64,000 nucleotides of DNA from Chitinophagaceae bacterium (GTDB lineage Bacteria > Bacteroidota > Bacteroidia > Chitinophagales > Chitinophagaceae): assembly GCA_016699815.1 (NCBI GenBank), contig CP065012.1, forward strand, positions 1,612,001 to 1,676,000, read 5' to 3'. This document shows, piece by piece, positions 49,677 to 59,356 of the stretch (the first letter of the stretch is position 1; every line of letters begins with the position of its first letter). A program made the position numbers and the translations under genes. Below the pieces are notes generated by a model. The model did no database searches. It worked only from the letters and a program-made list of their open reading frames with translations, and was not told where the DNA came from.

Positions 49677-51857
49677 TTAATGTTTAATAATTGAAACAGG
49701 TTTTAAGCCCGGGGATTTGATGATATATCTTCCGGAAGGTAAATATCCAATATCATTTCTGCCGTTTATTAGTGTTGAAATCAATTGGCCTACGGCATTG
49801 TAAAGAAATATTTTACCGGGAGCAAAAACAAAAAGTTCACCAGTAGTTAAAGTAGGATATGCTTTTAATGTTTTGCTTGCTTCAATGGTTAATACAATTA
49901 CATTGCTGTACAGTACACTGCCATTGGTATGGGTTTGCTTTATGCGGTAATAATAATCACCGGCAGGTACATTACTATCGTTAAAATTATATTGACGTGG
50001 AGCAGTAGAATTTCCGGCTGCGGGTATTGTGCCTTTGCTGCTAAAGTTTATGCCATCTGCACTGCGTTCTATAATAAATTCCTGACTGTTAAACTCTGCA
50101 TTGGTATTCCATTGAAGTAGCGCTGTTTCGTTTTGTACATTTCCCGTTAAGTTAATTTGCGATATGGGCAATGTGCTGGGGTCCACTTGTACAACAGTAT
50201 TGTTCCGGCTTATAATTCTCAGCGTAGGGTCAAACTGTGCAGCAGTAGGGTTAAAGTTTATGGGAAATGAAAAGAGTTGGTTGTTGCTGTCGTTGTATAC
50301 AATATAAGTAGTATCCTGCGTACTGTTATTAAACCTTACCGGAACGGGCATTTTAAAAAAAGGCACACTGCTGTGGGAGGTGGTTTGCGAAATTTTAAAA
50401 TAAACATGGGTGCCTCCAACAGGCGCCCACTCTACATGGTAGGAAGGATAGCCTTCACCTGTGTACCATTGATTGAAAAAGTCGGTAAAGTTGATACTGG
50501 TTTCGGTTTCCAATACCCTTTTTAAATCGCTTGTTCTTGCAAAGCCATATTTTACGGCAGGGTCGTTAAGGTAAGTTTGTATAGTTTGAAAGAAAAGATT
50601 ATCTCCTAAAATAAACTGAATCATATTTACCAGGTAAGAGCCTTTATTGTAGCTGAGCCTGCTGCTAAAAATACGGTTTACATTATTGGTATCATTTACT
50701 TTTACCGAACCGTTAGGTAGCGATGTAATATTATTTAATACAGATTGACGGTTGCTAATTGCCGTTGCCGGGTATTTTGTTTCCATATGCAACTGGGCAG
50801 CATAAGTAGCAAAACCTTCATTGAGCCAAATATCTTCCCAACTTCCTGTAGTAACTTTATCGCCGAACCATTGATGACCAAGTTCATGTGCCATAAGGCT
50901 TTCGCCGGGTGAAATAAGAAATGTAGCAGTTTGATGCTCCATACCGCCACCCCAGCCAAATTGTACATGGCCATATTTTTCCTGTATAAAAGGGTATTCG
51001 CCAAATTTGTCATGAAATAATACCATTGCTTCAAGTACTTTGAATGTATTGGTTTGGAAGCTGGATAAACTTTCTGGATAGCAATAAGTTTGCATGGGTA
51101 AATAAACAGAACCCAGCATAACGGAATTATTAAAGACAACATAGTTGGTTACTGCAAATGCTACCAGGTATGAAGCAATAGGATAACGATGTTTCCAATG
51201 AGTAGTAGTTTGGCTGCCATTTACAATCTCTGATTGTAGAATGCCATTTGAGGCAGCTTTGTAAGCAGATGGGTGGATAATATAAATATCAATAGAATCT
51301 GCTTTATCGCCAAGCTGACTTTTGCAGGGCCACCAGTCGGCTGAGCCGTAAGGTTCGCTCAGCGTCCATATAACCGGCGTGCCGGCATGGGTATCATCTA
51401 TAAAAGAACCAAATCCTGTTGAAGAAGGCGAACCCTGGTAATATACCGAAACCGAGTCAAGCGTTCCCACAGTTAACGATGGTGAAAAATTAATATTTAA
51501 AGCGCTGTCTATATGCGTAAAAGTTAAAAGCTGGTTATTTCGTTTTACACTATCTACTGTTAAAAACCCGGTTACAAGATCAAGGGTAATAGCATTGCCG
51601 TTTGATAAAACAGTAAAATACATAGTAAGCTTACCTTTAATGTATCTTACTGCAGGGTCTACCTGCCACTCGCCACGGTAATATTTTACATCAAAATTAT
51701 TAGATGCTAATGACCTGTTAATAAACCCGTTTGCAAACATTTTTGCATGGGCATTTCTTTCCATTTCGGGGATAGATAAGTTAGCTTTGCACTCCAATTG
51801 TTGCGCCTTAAGGTAAAATGGGGCAACCAATAAAATAATCGCAATTAGTAATCTCAT
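49677..51857 (-). CDS. M1-family aminopeptidase with T9SS sorting domain
   Basis: Exported zinc metallopeptidase. The 726-residue protein has a signal peptide (MRLLIAIILLVAPFYLKA), an N-terminal beta domain, and the M1 active site LMAHELGHQWFGDK with the Glu in EDIWLNEGFATY. The C-terminal ~80 residues (ASKTLKAYPTLTTGELFVF ... YIIKSPGLKPVSIIKH) form a type A T9SS sorting domain, so the protein is probably secreted through T9SS and attached to the cell surface. ATG 51857 is preferred over a TTG two codons upstream. Confidence 0.92.
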   Translation of the reverse strand: MRLLIAIILLVAPFYLKAQQLECKANLSIPEMERNAHAKMFANGFINRSLASNNFDVKYYRGEWQVDPAVRYIKGKLTMYFTVLSNGNAITLDLVTGFLTVDSVKRNNQLLTFTHIDSALNINFSPSLTVGTLDSVSVYYQGSPSSTGFGSFIDDTHAGTPVIWTLSEPYGSADWWPCKSQLGDKADSIDIYIIHPSAYKAASNGILQSEIVNGSQTTTHWKHRYPIASYLVAFAVTNYVVFNNSVMLGSVYLPMQTYCYPESLSSFQTNTFKVLEAMVLFHDKFGEYPFIQEKYGHVQFGWGGGMEHQTATFLISPGESLMAHELGHQWFGDKVTTGSWEDIWLNEGFATYAAQLHMETKYPATAISNRQSVLNNITSLPNGSVKVNDTNNVNRIFSSRLSYNKGSYLVNMIQFILGDNLFFQTIQTYLNDPAVKYGFARTSDLKRVLETETSINFTDFFNQWYTGEGYPSYHVEWAPVGGTHVYFKISQTTSHSSVPFFKMPVPVRFNNSTQDTTYIVYNDSNNQLFSFPINFNPTAAQFDPTLRIISRNNTVVQVDPSTLPISQINLTGNVQNETALLQWNTNAEFNSQEFIIERSADGINFSSKGTIPAAGNSTAPRQYNFNDSNVPAGDYYYRIKQTHTNGSVLYSNVIVLTIEASKTLKAYPTLTTGELFVFAPGKIFLYNAVGQLISTLINGRNDIGYLPSGRYIIKSPGLKPVSIIKH

Positions 51858-51976
51858 TTTCAATTATTTATATACTGTTTTTACTTAATTAATTTTTTTT
51901 TCAGGCAATAAGCCCCGGTCAGGTACCGTTTTAGATTAATTGTGGCTTAAATCAACTTGTTGCTAAATAAAAACTT

Positions 51977-52867
51977 ATGAAGAACAGTATTATTGCAAAG
52001 GTTATTATTTTTTTATTCCCTTTATTCATTTCTGCCAATATTGTTTTGGGCAATACTGCCTTAAAAGACACTACGCAAAAATTAATTGCTGCTTCAAAAA
52101 TACCGGCAAAAAATATCGCCTTTTTAATTAAGGAAGCAAATGTAGTATATCCTGAGATTTTACAAGGCCATGAAGAAGAAAGTTTGGAATATGTAGAAAA
52201 ATTTAGCAAGAACCGAAGGGAATACCTGGTGCGTACCTACAACCGCAGTAAAAACTATTTCCCAAAAGTTCAAAAAATATTAAAGCGCTACGATGTTCCG
52301 CAGGAATACGCCGTATTAATGGCGTTGGAAAGTTGTTTTAAGGCCAATGCAAAATCCAGCGCCGGTGCTTATGGTTACTGGCAGTTTATGGATGATGTGG
52401 CAAAAGAATATGGCTTAAGAGTACATACGGTTGTAAAAACTACCCATTCAAAAGCACATAATAAAAATAAAAAACCATTTAAATCTTCTACGCACAAAAA
52501 AGCAATAGACGACAGGTCTAATTTTATAAAGTCCACCAATGCGGCTGCAAAATACCTGAAGGACAGGAGCCGCAACCTGGATAATGACTGGTTGCTGATA
52601 GCCGCAAGCTACAATTATGGTATAGGCAATGTAAAAAACGCTATGCAAAAAACCGGAAAAGAAAACCCCAGCTTTTGGGATATTAAAAAATATTTGCCGG
52701 CAGAAACAAAATCGTATGTGATGAATTTTATTGCCTTGAATGTAATTTTTAATAATTACGATAAGTTTATTAAAAACGAATTAATTTTTACTGATGAGTA
52801 TTCCCGTGATATTGAGTTGGATGCCGTGCTTTTGCAATCATTGTCGGCGCTGCCGGGTTCATTATAG
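51977..52867 (+). CDS. SLT-type lytic transglycosylase (MltD-like core)
   Basis: Cleaves peptidoglycan between MurNAc and GlcNAc with formation of 1,6-anhydroMurNAc. The 296-residue protein has a signal-like N-terminus (MKNSIIAKVIIFLFPLFISA) and an SLT domain: VPQEYAVLMALESCFKANAKSSAGAYGYWQFMDDVAKEYG, with the catalytic Glu in ALESCF and the AGAYGYWQFM motif (about 127-141). IAASYNYGIGNVKNAM is the C-terminal conserved helix. A Lys/His-rich insert (about 155-180) is unusual. No LysM repeats are present, unlike many MltD proteins. Confidence 0.88.
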   Translation: MKNSIIAKVIIFLFPLFISANIVLGNTALKDTTQKLIAASKIPAKNIAFLIKEANVVYPEILQGHEEESLEYVEKFSKNRREYLVRTYNRSKNYFPKVQKILKRYDVPQEYAVLMALESCFKANAKSSAGAYGYWQFMDDVAKEYGLRVHTVVKTTHSKAHNKNKKPFKSSTHKKAIDDRSNFIKSTNAAAKYLKDRSRNLDNDWLLIAASYNYGIGNVKNAMQKTGKENPSFWDIKKYLPAETKSYVMNFIALNVIFNNYDKFIKNELIFTDEYSRDIELDAVLLQSLSALPGSL

Positions 52868-52983
52868 AGAACATAATTATTTAAAAATGGGCAGTAATTG
52901 GTACTGCCTTTTTTTTATTTATCGAAAGGCGGAATTTTATTTACCGGCATTTTTTCCTTCAATATATTGGCAATGGCTTTTAA

Positions 52984-52991
52984 TATCTTTG
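52984..52991 (+). promoter_or_regulatory. Candidate minus-7 box (TATCTTTG) at the radical SAM gene start
   Basis: TATCTTTG (TAnnTTTG) ends 5 nt before the ATG at 52997, with a TTG at 52967-52969. If used, the transcript would begin at or next to the ATG, i.e. leaderless. Confidence 0.4.
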
Positions 52992-52996
52992 CGCCA

Positions 52997-54025
52997 ATGA
53001 ATGCATTCAATTTTCAGGATACCGTTAATTTGGCTGCAAAGCTTTCACCCAGGCGCTTGTGGAATGGTATAAAAGTTTTGAGTAGTTTTTATATAAGCCG
53101 TTTGTTCGGCAAACCGGTTCAATGGGGTTATCCATTATCGGTTTCATTTGAGCCTACAACAAGCTGCAACCTGCGCTGCCCGGAGTGCCCAAGTGGGTTA
53201 AGGGCTTTTACAAGGCCTACCGGTATGTTAAAAAAAGATTTTTTTAGCCAAACCATTGATGAAATACACAAAGATCTGCTCTATCTGATTTTTTATTTTC
53301 AGGGCGAACCTTATTTAAACCCCGATTTTTTGGAAATGGTGAAATATGCTGCTTCAAAAAAAATTTATACCGCTACCTCTACCAATGCCCATTACCTTAC
53401 CGATGCAATTGCAAAAAAAACTATCGAAAGCGGGCTGGACAGGTTGATAATTTCCGTAGATGGTACAACACAGGAAGTGTACCAGCAATACCGGGTAGGC
53501 GGTAACCTGCAAAAAGTTTTTGAAGGCGCAAGGAATATTGTAAAATGGAAAAAAAGCCTCAGGAGTAAAACGCCATTTATCATTTTTCAGTTTTTAGTGG
53601 TTAAGCCCAATGAACACCAGGTAGAAGAAATTAAAAAACTGGCAAAAGAAATTGGGGTAGATCAGGTGAGGTTTAAAACCGCACAGGTATATAATTATGA
53701 ACAAGACCCCAACCAACTCATTCCCGAAACCGATAAATACAGTAGGTATAAAAAAAATGAAGACGGCACTTATTTGCCCAAAAATAAAATGGCCAACCAT
53801 TGCTGGAAGCTTTGGCATGCCAATGTAATAACCTGGGATGGGCTGGTAGTACCCTGCTGCTTTGATAAAGATGCCCTGCACAAACTGGGCAACCTCGGTA
53901 ATCAATCTTTTAAAGAAATATGGCACAACGAAAATTACCGACGGTTTAGAAAAGAGCTGATGACCGGCCGCAAACAAATTGATATTTGTGCCAATTGCAG
54001 TGAAGGCACAAGCGTTTGGAAATAA
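52997..54025 (+). CDS. Radical SAM/SPASM domain protein
   Basis: A 342-residue radical SAM enzyme. FEPTTSCNLRCPECPSGLRAF holds the CxxxCxxC cluster motif. The C-terminal SPASM-like region has VVPCCFDKDALHKLGNLGNQ and IDICANCSEG, giving auxiliary cluster cysteines (about 282-338). The substrate is unknown; SPASM enzymes include peptide modifiers and others, and no precursor peptide is seen nearby. ATG 52997 (MNAFNFQD) is chosen; an open frame upstream from 52898 contains a hydrophobic stretch unlike the family. It has 28 bp to the AI-2E gene. Confidence 0.85.
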   Translation: MNAFNFQDTVNLAAKLSPRRLWNGIKVLSSFYISRLFGKPVQWGYPLSVSFEPTTSCNLRCPECPSGLRAFTRPTGMLKKDFFSQTIDEIHKDLLYLIFYFQGEPYLNPDFLEMVKYAASKKIYTATSTNAHYLTDAIAKKTIESGLDRLIISVDGTTQEVYQQYRVGGNLQKVFEGARNIVKWKKSLRSKTPFIIFQFLVVKPNEHQVEEIKKLAKEIGVDQVRFKTAQVYNYEQDPNQLIPETDKYSRYKKNEDGTYLPKNKMANHCWKLWHANVITWDGLVVPCCFDKDALHKLGNLGNQSFKEIWHNENYRRFRKELMTGRKQIDICANCSEGTSVWK

Positions 54026-54053
54026 TTTAATAATTTTTGTTTACCTTACTTTT

Positions 54054-55094
54054 ATGAACCAACATGAGTTTAACCAGCGCTTGCGGCAAGCCCTGTTGTT
54101 AATGGTAATTATTGCCATTGGCATACTGCTGGTAGCGCAGCTCTCCTCTTTTATTCCCGGTTTTTTAGGTGGTATTACTTTGTACATCCTTAGCCGCTCA
54201 CTTTATTACAAACTGGTGTATTTAAAAAAATGGAAAAAAGGCTTAACGGCAACTTTGTTCATACTGGTGTACCTAATTATTATTTCCCTGCCCATTTATT
54301 TCAGCATTACGCTTATTACACCAAAAATTAATGAAGTACTGCATAAGCAGGATAAAATTATTGCTATAGTGCAGCAAATTTCCACTTTAGTGCAGGAAAA
54401 AACAGGGTATGAAATTTTAACAGGAGAAACAGCAAAGCAATTTGCCGGGAAAATAGCAACCATAATCCCTAAGTTGCTCAATAGTACTGCAAATATAGTA
54501 ACCAATATAGTGATGATGTTTTTTCTTTTATATTTTTTATTAGTTGAAGGCAGAAGCATGGAAAAATACATCAGCAGGATGATCCCTTTGCAGAAACATA
54601 ATGTAAGCGCACTCTCCAGCGAAACCAAAACGATGATAAAAGCCAATGCACTCGGCATCCCAATAATTTCTTTGATACAGGGTGTTACTTCTGCAATTGG
54701 CTATTGGATTTTTGGGGTAGAAGATTGGGGAATGTGGGGTTTTGTAACCGGTGTTTTTGCATTTTTTCCTATTGTGGGCACTACAATTATTTGGCTGCCA
54801 TTGGTAATATTTCTTTACTCAAAAGGGCTTACCTGGCCGGCAACTGGCTTATTAATATACAGCTTATTAATAACTGGTAATGTAGATTATTTGGCAAGGC
54901 TAAGTTTAATGAAGCGTATGGGAGATGTACACCCGTTGGTAACCATACTGGGGGTAATAGTAGGCCTTGGCTTATTTGGTTTCATAGGCCTCATTTTTGG
55001 GCCTTTGCTTATCAGCTATTTTTTGGTGCTGGTAAAAATTTATATGAACGAGTTTAGCGAAAGCACGGATACCGAAGCTGCAAACGATGCTTAA
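54054..55094 (+). CDS. AI-2E family transporter
   Basis: A 346-residue inner-membrane protein with about seven or eight membrane helices: LLMVIIAIGILLVAQLSSF at the N-terminus, IVMMFFLLYFLLVEGRS in the middle and LGVIVGLGLFGFIGLIFGPLLISYF at the C-terminus, the AI-2E/TqsA family pattern. Members export diverse substrates, and AI-2 is not proven for most. ATG 54054 (MNQHEFNQRL) is preferred to an upstream GTG-type start. It follows the radical SAM gene by 28 bp and may be co-transcribed with it. Confidence 0.88.
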   Translation: MNQHEFNQRLRQALLLMVIIAIGILLVAQLSSFIPGFLGGITLYILSRSLYYKLVYLKKWKKGLTATLFILVYLIIISLPIYFSITLITPKINEVLHKQDKIIAIVQQISTLVQEKTGYEILTGETAKQFAGKIATIIPKLLNSTANIVTNIVMMFFLLYFLLVEGRSMEKYISRMIPLQKHNVSALSSETKTMIKANALGIPIISLIQGVTSAIGYWIFGVEDWGMWGFVTGVFAFFPIVGTTIIWLPLVIFLYSKGLTWPATGLLIYSLLITGNVDYLARLSLMKRMGDVHPLVTILGVIVGLGLFGFIGLIFGPLLISYFLVLVKIYMNEFSESTDTEAANDA

Positions 55095-55464
55095 ATGCTC
55101 TTAACCTGAATAAATAATTTTTTTTCTTCTCCTCAAAATATTTGCCCGTTATAGAGCAAGGTTTAAATCATACTAGCAACTTACTCAGGTTATATAATTT
55201 TTACATTTGCATATCTGGAAAACAGCGCATCATTTTAAGATACAACTTTGTTTTTATAAATCCAGTTTTTCAGACAATTTTATTTTTAATAATGAAAATA
55301 ATTATAGCAAAAGATTGATTTTCCGTAAGTTGAGGAGATATAAATAAATATAACAAAAATCATGCTAAAAATTGTCATAATCGCATTATCTTGGTAAAGA
55401 ATGAAGAAAATAGTATTGAATTAGCCCTCAAAATGTGCTTCAATATTATTAAAAAAGGAAGACC
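55095..55464. other. Gene-free interval upstream of rpoN
   Basis: About 370 bp, AT-rich, no gene. Holds a candidate minus-7 box TACATTTG (55202-55209) and a long-range imperfect inverted repeat TAACCTGAATAA (55102-55113) / TTACTCAGGTTA (55181-55192). The leader between the box and the rpoN ATG would be about 250 nt, unusually long, so another promoter may lie closer. Confidence 0.4.
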
Positions 55465-56949
55465 ATGGCACTACAGCAAAGTTTGCAGCAAAAGCTGCTT
55501 CAAAAATTATCTCCCCAGCAAATTCAGCTCATGAAACTCCTGCAGGTGCCTACTGCAGTATTGGATGAGCGCATTAAAGAAGAAATAGAAGAAAACCCCG
55601 CTTTGGAACTTAGTGAAGAATCGTTTAATGATGAATATGAAAATAATGATACAACAGATGAGCCAGAGGATTATGAAATGGATGGAAGCGAAAATGATTA
55701 TGAAAATATTGATATCAGTGAATATGTTCAGGAAGGTGACGATGAAGTGGCCGATTATAAATTACGGGATACCAATTATGCCGACCAGGGTGAAGCCATA
55801 GTAATTCCCCATAAAACTGAAGTAAGTTTTATGGAATTAATGCATCAACAGTTGGGTATGTTAACAATGAGCGACCATCAGCGCAAAGTAGCAGAGCAAC
55901 TCATTGGTAGCCTTGATGAAGACGGCTACCTTCGCAGGGAAATTAATGCCATTATTGATGATTTGGCGTTTCGGCAAAACATAATTACTTCGGCGGAAGA
56001 AGTAGCCGGCCTGCTGGTTCAATTGCAACAATTTGACCCACCAGGGGTTGGTGCCCGTAGCCTGCAGGAGTGCTTGCTGCTGCAGTTAGAACGAAAATTA
56101 TCGGGCACACATGAAAAACCGGTTAGCCTTGCCATTAAAGTGCTGGAAAAATATTTTGATGAGTTTATAAAGAAGCACTATGGGAAAATACAAAAAGTGT
56201 TAAACATTACCGATGAAGAACTGCGTGAAGTTATAGGGCAAATAACCCGTTTAAACCCCAAGCCTGGCGGACTTATAACACAGGGCAATTTAAACAGCAA
56301 CTACATTATCCCCGATTTTTTTGTGCTTAATAATAGTGGCAAGCTGGAGCTTTCGCTCAACAGCAAAAACGCCCCCGACCTTAGGATTAGCGAAGGCTAC
56401 AGAGAAATGCTTAAAAATTATGATAAAGGAAGTAAAAAAGATAAGCGGCAAAAAGAAGCAGTGTTGTTCATTAAACAAAAAATAGATTCGGCCAAATGGT
56501 TTATTGATGCCATTAAGCAACGGCAAAATACTTTGCTTAACACAATGGAAGCAATTATGATATACCAGTATGAATTTTTTGTATCCGGAGATGAAACCAG
56601 GTTAAAACCCATGATCCTTAAGGATATTGCCGAACGTACCCACCTCGATATTTCCACCGTAAGCCGGGTAGCCAATAGTAAATTTGTACAAACAGAATTT
56701 GGCACTTATCGCTTAAAATTTTTCTTTAGCGAAAGCCTGCAAACAGAAAGTGGCGAAGAAGTAAGTACAAGAGAAGTTAAAAAAATACTTACCCAGCTTA
56801 TTAAAGATGAAAGCAAGAAGCACCCTTACAGTGATGAAAAATTAACAGAACTGCTTCAGGAAAAAGGATATAATATTGCACGGCGAACCGTAGCAAAATA
56901 CAGGGAACTACTTAATATTCCCGTAGCAAGGCTAAGAAAAATTATTTAA
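55465..56949 (+). CDS. rpoN: RNA polymerase sigma-54 factor
   Basis: Alternative sigma factor for activator-dependent promoters. The 494-residue protein has the Gln-rich region I (QQSLQQKLLQKLSPQQIQLMKLLQ), an acidic region II (about 45-100), the core-binding region, and the C-terminal DNA-binding part with the RpoN box ARRTVAKYRELLNIPVARLRK at the very end. All sigma-54 hallmarks are present. AGGAAG 8 nt upstream supports the start. The next gene begins 4 bp after its stop. Confidence 0.97.
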   Translation: MALQQSLQQKLLQKLSPQQIQLMKLLQVPTAVLDERIKEEIEENPALELSEESFNDEYENNDTTDEPEDYEMDGSENDYENIDISEYVQEGDDEVADYKLRDTNYADQGEAIVIPHKTEVSFMELMHQQLGMLTMSDHQRKVAEQLIGSLDEDGYLRREINAIIDDLAFRQNIITSAEEVAGLLVQLQQFDPPGVGARSLQECLLLQLERKLSGTHEKPVSLAIKVLEKYFDEFIKKHYGKIQKVLNITDEELREVIGQITRLNPKPGGLITQGNLNSNYIIPDFFVLNNSGKLELSLNSKNAPDLRISEGYREMLKNYDKGSKKDKRQKEAVLFIKQKIDSAKWFIDAIKQRQNTLLNTMEAIMIYQYEFFVSGDETRLKPMILKDIAERTHLDISTVSRVANSKFVQTEFGTYRLKFFFSESLQTESGEEVSTREVKKILTQLIKDESKKHPYSDEKLTELLQEKGYNIARRTVAKYRELLNIPVARLRKII

Positions 56950-56953
56950 AGAA

Positions 56954-57628
56954 ATGGAACCCAATGTCACTTTACAGCATCAACCTTCATCCGACACAAT
57001 TGGCAATGCATTTAAATGGCCGGCAATTTTAGTTTCCTATTTATTTCACCCGGTTTTGGTACCTCTTTATTGCATTGCTTTTATAGTGTACATACACCCT
57101 TCTTATTTTACCGGCTTTTCCGGTAAAGAGAAAATTTATACCCTACTTATAAGTGCAGTAAACCTGGTTTTTTTTCCACTGCTTACTGTATTGCTTCTAA
57201 AGGCGCTGGGCTTTATCAGTTCCATTTACATGCATAGTAAAAAAGACCGCATCATCCCATATATTGCCTGCAGCATATTTTATTTTTGGGCCTACCTTGT
57301 GTTTCGCAACCAAACAATGTATCCGCTTATTTTACCCACTTTTATTTTTGGGATGTTTTTATCGGTTAATGCCGGGCTTATTGCCAATATTTATTTTAAA
57401 ATAAGCATGCATGCGCTGGGCATGGGTGGATGGCTGGGCCTGTTTTTGGTAATTACTCTTTCTCAAACAATGCTCATTACCGGTTTTTTGTGTTTGGTAA
57501 TTTTAGCTTGCGGTATAGTAGGTACTTCAAGAATGCTGCTAAGTAGCCATTCTCCAGGAGAAATTTACAGTGGCTTTTTTTGGGGCATGATGGGGCAATT
57601 TGTAGCAGCAATTTTTTTAATGGGATAA
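56954..57628 (+). CDS. PAP2-like membrane protein
   Basis: A 224-residue protein with about six membrane segments. KISMHALGMGGW (about 150-161) and TSRMLLSSHSPGEIYSGFFWG (about 191-211) recall the K and SRxxxxxHxxxD motifs of PAP2 phosphatases; the final acidic residue is E rather than D, so activity is uncertain. It could dephosphorylate lipid or undecaprenyl phosphates (inference). It begins 4 bp after rpoN, so the two are co-transcribed. Confidence 0.65.
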   Translation: MEPNVTLQHQPSSDTIGNAFKWPAILVSYLFHPVLVPLYCIAFIVYIHPSYFTGFSGKEKIYTLLISAVNLVFFPLLTVLLLKALGFISSIYMHSKKDRIIPYIACSIFYFWAYLVFRNQTMYPLILPTFIFGMFLSVNAGLIANIYFKISMHALGMGGWLGLFLVITLSQTMLITGFLCLVILACGIVGTSRMLLSSHSPGEIYSGFFWGMMGQFVAAIFLMG

Positions 57629-57748
57629 AATCTCCTTCCTGAGCATGAATTGCTAAACCCTTTCATTTATTTTTATTATTTTTTTAACCACGGGGCTGTA
57701 ATGCTGCTCAGTAATAATAGCTAAGCAGGGTATAGAAAAAATGAGGAA

Positions 57749-57768
57749 GCCCCGTCCAATACCGGGGC
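57749..57768 (-). terminator. G+C-rich hairpin, possible minus-strand terminator
   Basis: GCCCCG / 8 nt / CGGGGC. On the minus strand it is followed by TTCCTCATTTTTT. It could terminate transcription coming from the MFS gene or the small ORF. Confidence 0.5.
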
Positions 57769-57830
57769 CCTCGTGTCCTGTATGCCTAACAAAAAAATAT
57801 GGTGTACAGTAAAAAATACCACTGTAAAAA

Positions 57831-58010
57831 TTATTTTATAAAACCAACAAAAGAATAGATTAATGTGTATGAAATACAACCGGTAAGCATAGTTGCATTT
57901 CGTAAGGTTAAGGTGTTTTCTTCTTCTGGTTTTTCATGGCAAATTATTGCCGTATATATTAAGCGTTTTTTGGTAAAAAATATTGTGAATAAAAACGCAA
58001 TAGAAAACAT
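57831..58010 (-). CDS. Doubtful 59-residue ORF
   Basis: ORF starting MFSIAFLFTIFFTKKRLIY, with a hydrophobic N-terminus, a charged middle (CHEKPEEENTL) and a second hydrophobic segment (CISYTLIYSFVGFIK). Lies 82 bp after the MFS gene on the same strand and before a hairpin (57749-57768). Could be a small membrane protein or a chance ORF in AT-rich DNA; no family is recognised. Confidence 0.2.
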   Translation of the reverse strand: MFSIAFLFTIFFTKKRLIYTAIICHEKPEEENTLTLRNATMLTGCISYTLIYSFVGFIK

Positions 58011-58092
58011 ATTTTTTATTACAATGTTTTTTTCGTAATACTACTTTCAAAAAAGAAGAAAAAATTGGAAACGCAATAAGTAAATCTACTAA

Positions 58093-59313
58093 TTATAATA
58101 CTGCCTGGGGTTTATGCAACGTACGAAACGTAACAATCACACTAACCAACATCAGTAATGCGCCAAGCAAAAATGATACACCTGAAAAATGAAAAGGAGT
58201 TGATGGCTTGGTAAAATAAGCAAATAAGCCGGTCATTAATGGTGGTCCAACAATTGAGGTTAGGCTCATAATACCGGTAAGCGCCCCCTGTATTTCGCCC
58301 TGTTCATTATTGGGTACTTTTGATGCAATAATGGATTGCAGCGCAGGGCCGGCAATACCACCCATGCAATATGGAATTAAAAATAAAAACATCATCCATC
58401 CCTGTGTGGCAAAAGCAAATAAAAATAATCCAAAGCTGTAAAAAGACAACCCGATATAAACGCTTTTTTCACTGCCCAATTTTGGATGCGTAAACCTTAC
58501 AAGTACACCTTGAACCAATGCAACCAATAAGCCCACAACACCAAGTGATATGCCAATGGTTTTCTCCGACCAGTGAAATTTTTCTATGGTAAAATAACTC
58601 CAGTTACTTTGAACGGCATGTGCAGCAAGATATATTAATACAAATGCACCCACTAGGCCGCCCAGTTCGGGATGCCTTTTGAGTTCAAGTAAAGATTTTC
58701 CGGGTACCATGGATTTGGGATTAAATTGCCTCCTGTTTTCTATTGGCAAAGATTCTGGCAGGATAAAATATCCGTAAAGCCAGTTTAAAAAACTTAGGAT
58801 TGCCGCCGCCATAAAAGGAACCCTCGGCCCAAAAGAGCCCAGCAAACCACCAATTACCGGCCCAAGTATAAAGCCTAATCCAAAAGCAGCGCCAATTATC
58901 CCAAAATTTTTTGCTCTTGTTTCTACATTACTTATATCTGCTATATAAGCAGTGGCCGTAGTAAAACTTGCGCCGGTAATACCACTAATTGCACGGCCAA
59001 TAAATAACCAAAAAAGCGTTGGCGCAAAAGATAAAAACAAATAATCTATCGCTGCGCCAAATAATGCAAAAAGCAATACCGGCCTCCTGCCAAATTTATC
59101 ACTCAGGGCCCCCAGCATAGGAGCAAATAAAAACTGCATTATGGCATAAGTAAACGTTAACCAGCCACCATACTTGGCAGCATGGCTTATACCTTCACCC
59201 GTAAGCTCTTCCAAAAGTTTTGGCATTACCGGAATAATTAAACCTATACCGGTAATGTCAATTAAAAGGGTAATAAAAATAAAACCAATAGCAGCCTGTT
59301 TTTTAGATGCCAT
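58093..59313 (-). CDS. TCR/Tet-type MFS exporter
   Basis: A 406-residue, 12-helix major-facilitator protein. GALSDKFGRRPVLLFALFGA is motif A between helices 2 and 3, and LDLLFIGRAISGITGASFTTATAYIAD-like sequence (FWLFIGRAISGITGASFTTA) and GIIGAAFGLGFILGPVIGG are the TetA-type motif C region. It belongs to the TetA/TCR antiporter group, proton-driven exporters. Whether it confers any drug resistance cannot be judged; no TetR partner is adjacent and it is most likely a chromosomal housekeeping exporter. Confidence 0.85.
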   Translation of the reverse strand: MASKKQAAIGFIFITLLIDITGIGLIIPVMPKLLEELTGEGISHAAKYGGWLTFTYAIMQFLFAPMLGALSDKFGRRPVLLFALFGAAIDYLFLSFAPTLFWLFIGRAISGITGASFTTATAYIADISNVETRAKNFGIIGAAFGLGFILGPVIGGLLGSFGPRVPFMAAAILSFLNWLYGYFILPESLPIENRRQFNPKSMVPGKSLLELKRHPELGGLVGAFVLIYLAAHAVQSNWSYFTIEKFHWSEKTIGISLGVVGLLVALVQGVLVRFTHPKLGSEKSVYIGLSFYSFGLFLFAFATQGWMMFLFLIPYCMGGIAGPALQSIIASKVPNNEQGEIQGALTGIMSLTSIVGPPLMTGLFAYFTKPSTPFHFSGVSFLLGALLMLVSVIVTFRTLHKPQAVL

Positions 59314-59356
59314 ATAAAGTTGAATCTGTTAAGGGGAGCATTTAGTATTTCAATTA

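Larger units (their letters stand above)
57629..58092. other. Interval between PAP2-like gene and MFS gene
   Basis: About 460 bp. A hairpin at 57749-57768 and a 59-codon minus-strand ORF (57831-58010) are described separately. The rest is AT-rich without a clear gene. Confidence 0.45.

Noticed and set aside
58093..59313. Acquired tetracycline-resistance determinant
   Set aside because: The protein is TetA-like, but there is no adjacent tetR, mobile element or change in base composition; most likely a chromosomal exporter.
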